The translations under genes and the position numbers were made by a program. This document shows, piece by piece, positions 62,730-64,000 of a stretch of 64,000 nt of DNA. The stretch is from Acanthochlamys bracteata (lineage: Eukaryota; Streptophyta; Magnoliopsida; Pandanales; Velloziaceae), in contig CM034138.1 of assembly GCA_019914995.1 (NCBI GenBank), positions 3,038,001-3,102,000 on the forward strand. Direction: 5' to 3'. The notes under the pieces are model-generated. The model worked only from the letters and a program-made list of their open reading frames with translations. It was not told the DNA's origin and did not search any database. Each line of letters begins with the position of its first letter. Position 1 is the stretch's first letter.

Positions 62730-64000
62730 GTATGAAAAAACTTACGTACTACAGAAGTCTACATATACTTGCGTTGAGAAACTTGCCCTAAAATTCACTA
62801 CTAATAGAAACTAGAAAGAACACTTTTCCCAAAGAAAAAAAAAGAAAGGAAAAAATGAAAAGAAAGGAAAACCAGAAAGCAATGGATTGAAAGGATAGCT
62901 AGCAAGAATTTATTTATACGTTTTCTTGCATAATAACTGTGGAAAACCACATGAATTGGAATATCAAAACAATTTTGGTTCCTACAACAAACTGTAGACT
63001 GATCATGGTGAATTGTATTGGTTTAGGGTGTATTTTTTTTCATTACAACGCTTCATTGCACTGAAATGTTAATTTTTAATTTATTTTCAATTGCACAAAA
63101 GAACATAAAAATTATTATTAAATTATTTTTTGAAAATGTAAAAATTAAATTTATTTATAATGACACTCATATTTTAATAATTTATTTTTAATTACTCACT
63201 TTCACTTTCAGTTTAAAAAAATATACATTAATTTTTGAGTTAAAAACAAAGTTGGCTTTTGAATTTGGTTAAGTTAGTTTTTTCTTCTAGCAATAAGATG
63301 TGCGTGGGGGCTATACTACATGTGGCTACGCTAGCTAGGCAAGGAATTAAATTGGTTGGTATATATAATAACTTTAATTCAGTATGTTAAATGAAATAAT
63401 ATTTGTTATAACTTTTTAAACCATTATCGTTAATGTATTACTATAACATTGGTCACATTAAATTCAATTAATTTTGATTTTCTAAAATTTAAGTTGCTTC
63501 GAATTTGAAGCATCCACCGATCATGATATTCTATATTAGTTATATTTTAGATTCATAATGGTCAATATATATATATATATATATATATATAATGATATGG
63601 TATGGCTATTTTAATTTTTTTAAATTCTTATTACCTTAAAAATATTATTTTGTCTAAATAAAATATCTTATATATACGGTTATTTAGAATATAAATAGTA
63701 TACTATGTATTTTAAAATATTTGGGACAAACTTAAAGCAAATTAATAATGCTTTAGAATAGTTTGAATATCTGAAAGGTGAAAATTTTTGTATGTGATAT
63801 TATGTAAAAATTTGTTAAATTAAATATCTATCGTTTGATTAAAATAATCTCCATCGTTCATTTAGAAATTACAGTAGGCATAGATAGAAAGATAAAGCTC
63901 TTATTGCAGTCGTCAAGCAAAAGCTTTCTAACAAGCTTGAGTTTGAGTGTAACATGAGAATTCTTTTCAAATTCTCTTATCAAGTGTGCTTCTTATTTTT
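62730..64000. other. AT-rich right end, no gene seen
   Basis: Contains an AT-rich MITE-like segment near 63010-63230, an (AT)n run at 63564-63592 and otherwise plain AT-rich sequence. It could be an intron of the candidate gene to the left or intergenic DNA. Confidence 0.4.
63564..63592. repeat. (AT)n microsatellite
   Basis: About 14 uninterrupted AT units. Confidence 0.95.

Noticed and set aside
1..64000. CRISPR arrays, operons, prokaryotic promoters or integrons
   Set aside because: The window is clearly plant nuclear DNA with introns; the only regular repeat array (37493-38250) has long diverged units and no spacer-repeat structure.

Overview
This is nuclear DNA from a flowering plant, most likely a eudicot. 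The evidence is AT-rich intergenic DNA full of small non-autonomous transposons, many short GT-AG introns, and plant-only protein families (RLT3-type homeobox/DDT, SPEAR, XTH, GT43, EMF1). I cannot name the species. Gene models were assembled by hand by joining open reading frames at GT/AG sites; in every intact model the exon phases add up and end in one stop codon.

Layout. (1) 1-6.9 kb, minus strand: 5' two-fifths or so of an RLT3-like homeobox/DDT gene that runs off the left edge, with a 2.5 kb intron in its 5' leader. (2) 7.7-10.6 kb, minus: a 447-residue single-pass membrane protein with a methyltransferase-like fold. (3) 13.0-14.1 kb, minus: a SPEAR-type EAR repressor. (4) 14.1-20.8 kb: gene-poor, with transposon remnants and a 146 bp hairpin element. 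(5) 20.8-21.8 kb, minus: Mediator subunit MED22. (6) 22.6 kb, minus: one orphan exon of a UBP3/4-type deubiquitinase. (7) 25.1-26.5 kb, plus: an XTH gene with a frameshift. (8) 30.3-34.1 kb, minus: a Bin3/MePCE-type RNA methyltransferase. (9) 35.2-39.4 kb, minus: a decayed Ty3/gypsy retrotransposon with two things inside it, a tRNA-like (SINE-like) insertion in the reverse-transcriptase active-site motif and a five-unit hairpin-bearing tandem repeat in gag. (10) 44.1-48.1 kb, plus: a GT43 xylan xylosyltransferase. (11) 48.93 kb, plus: tRNA-Ser(CGA). (12) 50.7-51.7 kb, minus: PLAC8/cell-number-regulator protein. (13) 52.3-53.5 kb, minus: mitochondrial CcmH. (14) 54.6-58.5 kb, minus: EMF1-like Polycomb-associated protein. 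(15) 58.6-64 kb: leader of EMF1, transposons, and a possible 5' end of another plus-strand gene near 62.3-62.7 kb.

The genes do not form an operon or a visible cluster; they are independent housekeeping, chromatin, cell-wall and signalling genes. What ties the window together is repeat content: a Tourist-like (PIF/Harbinger) MITE family with 3-bp target duplications, and an hAT-like AT-rich MITE family with about a dozen copies, landing in introns, leaders and promoters. I found no gene system here that I would call undescribed; the most unusual structures are the hairpin array and the nested insertion in the retrotransposon, the XTH frameshift, and an upstream reading frame overlapping the EMF1 start codon.
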